A stretch of 7,090 nucleotides of DNA. Source: Lachnospiraceae bacterium (GTDB taxonomy: Bacteria; Bacillota; Clostridia; Lachnospirales; Lachnospiraceae). Each line of letters starts with the position of its first letter. The stretch's first letter is position 1. The notes beneath the pieces are model-generated. The model saw only the letters and a program-made list of their open reading frames with translations. It ran no database searches and was not told where the DNA came from. Position numbers and translations under genes: made by a program. Shown piece by piece: positions 5,929 through 7,090 of the stretch. The stretch lies in the NCBI GenBank assembly GCA_017961385.1, contig JAGCXJ010000359.1, positions 1-7,090 on the forward strand, in the 5' to 3' direction.

Positions 5929-6602
5929 GGACCCAACTGCTGATCGGCAGTGAAAAACAAGATATCTTAAAAAGAAAGCACGTTGCCGTATTTGGTGTAG
6001 GAGGTGTTGGCGGATATGTCTGCGAGGCACTCACTCGATGCGGGATCGGACATTTTACGATCGTTGACAGGGATACGATAAATGAATCAAACATAAACAG
6101 ACAGATAATAGCACTTACAAGTACAGTAGGCAGAGCCAAGGTCGATGTTATGAAGGAGCGTATGAGCGACATAAACCCAGATGTCAGTGTCAAAGCCTGC
6201 GAAGTATTTTATCTGTCGCAAAATGCATCAGAGTTTGACTTTGCAGAATATGATTATGTAGTGGATGCAGTAGATACCGTTACAGCTAAGCCGCAGATCA
6301 TTACAGCTGCTAAAGAAGCAAAGGTTCCCGTAATAAGCAGCATGGGAGCCGGAAACAAGCTTGATCCTTCACTGTTTAGAATCGCGGATATAAGCAAGAC
6401 AAGTGTTTGTCCTCTTGCAAAGGTAATGAGACGGGAGCTTAAAAACAGAGGCATAAAGGATGTCAAATGTGTCTATTCCACAGAGGAAGCAATAAAGCCT
6501 GAGGGAAACGAAATAGGCAGTATCGCATTTGTTCCTTCGGTGGCAGGGCTTCTTATAGCATCAGAAGTGATAAAGGATCTTATTGATCAGGATCAGATAT
6601 AG
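5910..6602 (+). CDS. tcdA: tRNA threonylcarbamoyladenosine dehydratase, TcdA/ThiF family
   Basis: A 230-residue E1-like protein. It opens with RFIRTQLLIG (4-13), typical of TcdA (also called CsdL/YgdL). The ATP-binding Rossmann loop is VFGVGGVGGYVCEAL (27-41), followed by VDRDTINESNINRQ (52-65), which carries the nucleotide-binding Asp and Arg, and Lys77. MGAGNKLDPSLFRIADISKT (145-164) is characteristic of the TcdA branch rather than ThiF or MoeB, and there are no CxxC zinc pairs. TcdA uses ATP to cyclise t6A at position 37 of ANN-decoding tRNAs to ct6A. The translation start is a TTG overlapping the MATE gene by 19 nt, which implies coupling. It is somewhat shorter at the C-terminus than the E. 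coli protein (268 residues). No csdA/csdE partner is visible. Confidence 0.9.
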   Translation: MDERFIRTQLLIGSEKQDILKRKHVAVFGVGGVGGYVCEALTRCGIGHFTIVDRDTINESNINRQIIALTSTVGRAKVDVMKERMSDINPDVSVKACEVFYLSQNASEFDFAEYDYVVDAVDTVTAKPQIITAAKEAKVPVISSMGAGNKLDPSLFRIADISKTSVCPLAKVMRRELKNRGIKDVKCVYSTEEAIKPEGNEIGSIAFVPSVAGLLIASEVIKDLIDQDQI

Positions 6603-6616
6603 GTTTACATAATATA

Positions 6617-7090
6617 ATGAGCACAGACGAGAAAACAAGACTTAACAAATACATAGCTGAGTGCGGAGTATGTTCCAGACGTGAAGCTGACAGACTGATA
6701 GAAGAAGGAAGAGTAACAGTAAACGGGAAAACTGCAAACATGGGAATAAAGGTTTCCTTTGCAGACGAAGTCATCGTAAACGGAAGAAAACTCACAAAGA
6801 AGGAAGAAAAGGTAGTTCTGGCATATTATAAGCCGATCGGTATTACATGCACTGAAAAGGACAGATTTGCAGACAGAACATTAAAGGATGCATTTGATTA
6901 TCCTATAAGAGTCACTTATGCCGGCAGGCTTGACAGGGAAACCGAAGGTTTGCTGCTTATGACAAATGACGGAGAACTCATCAAAAGACTCATGAAAGGC
7001 AGCAATGAACATGAGAAGGAGTATTACGTTAAGGTCACAAATAAACTGTCATCAGACTTTAAGGAAAAGATGGAAAAGGGAGTTTTCTTA
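6617..7090 (+). CDS. rluF: Pseudouridine synthase, RsuA/RluB/E/F family, RluF-like (3' truncated by window)
   Basis: An ATG at 6617 opens a frame that stays open to the last base, giving the first 158 residues. Residues 7-55 are an S4 RNA-binding domain (RLNKYIAECGVCSRREADRLI, then VNG). The catalytic domain begins about residue 66 with AYYKPIGITCT, and the catalytic Asp106 sits in AGRLDRETEGLLLMTNDGE. GSNEHEKEYYVKV (128-140) resembles RluF (23S rRNA U2604) more than RluB or RsuA, which have a different sequence at this point; hence the tentative symbol. It starts 14 nt after the tcdA-like stop with only a poor Shine-Dalgarno match (AGG about 13 nt upstream), so expression probably depends on coupling. 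The C-terminal part is outside the window. Confidence 0.9.
   Translation, partial: MSTDEKTRLNKYIAECGVCSRREADRLIEEGRVTVNGKTANMGIKVSFADEVIVNGRKLTKKEEKVVLAYYKPIGITCTEKDRFADRTLKDAFDYPIRVTYAGRLDRETEGLLLMTNDGELIKRLMKGSNEHEKEYYVKVTNKLSSDFKEKMEKGVFL

Noticed and set aside
6583..6618. TATAAT at 6613-6618 as a promoter for the pseudouridine synthase
   Set aside because: It overlaps the ATG itself and has no -35 box at a usable distance.

Overview
The window reads as chromosomal DNA of an anaerobic, plant-fibre-using Firmicute, most likely a Lachnospiraceae member of the Butyrivibrio/Pseudobutyrivibrio/Roseburia type. This is inferred from a moderately AT-rich composition, the HAMP-GGDEF linker style, an intracellular GH51 arabinofuranosidase, a small cysteine-rich DUF6171-like protein, and the lipoprotein form of a barnase-type RNase. 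No phage, IS element, CRISPR array, tRNA or rRNA gene is visible, and nearly all the DNA is coding.

Left block (1-2421, + strand): the 3' part of a membrane-type diguanylate cyclase (HAMP end plus an intact GGDEF domain with I-site), then a complete GH51 alpha-L-arabinofuranosidase, then an 84-residue cysteine-rich protein. Gaps are 14 and 4 nt, so this looks like an operon tail. It ends in a good intrinsic terminator (2455-2496) that lies inside the 3' end of the next, convergent gene. The two convergent stop codons abut within one TGATCA palindrome.

Middle (2422-3480, - strand): a stand-alone ASKHA ATPase domain of the RACo/DUF4445 family (reductive activators of corrinoid proteins). It lacks the usual N-terminal ferredoxin domain. 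Its promoter is near consensus and sits so close to the ATG that the mRNA is predicted to be leaderless. The -35 box overlaps that of a divergent + strand promoter.

Right block (3585-7090, + strand): a tightly packed predicted operon. It begins with a lipoprotein made of a lipobox, an acidic 9-residue-repeat stalk and a complete barnase-type ribonuclease domain. Next come its cytoplasmic inhibitor barstar, a MATE-family multidrug/cation antiporter, a TcdA-type tRNA A37 dehydratase (TTG start, 19 nt overlap), and the 5' part of an RluF-like pseudouridine synthase that runs off the window.

The most distinctive system is the surface-tethered RNase with its barstar, placed at the head of an operon with a transporter and two RNA-modification enzymes. 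All barnase catalytic residues are retained, but the Arg59 (barnase)-Glu76 (barstar) interface pair appears to be replaced on both sides.
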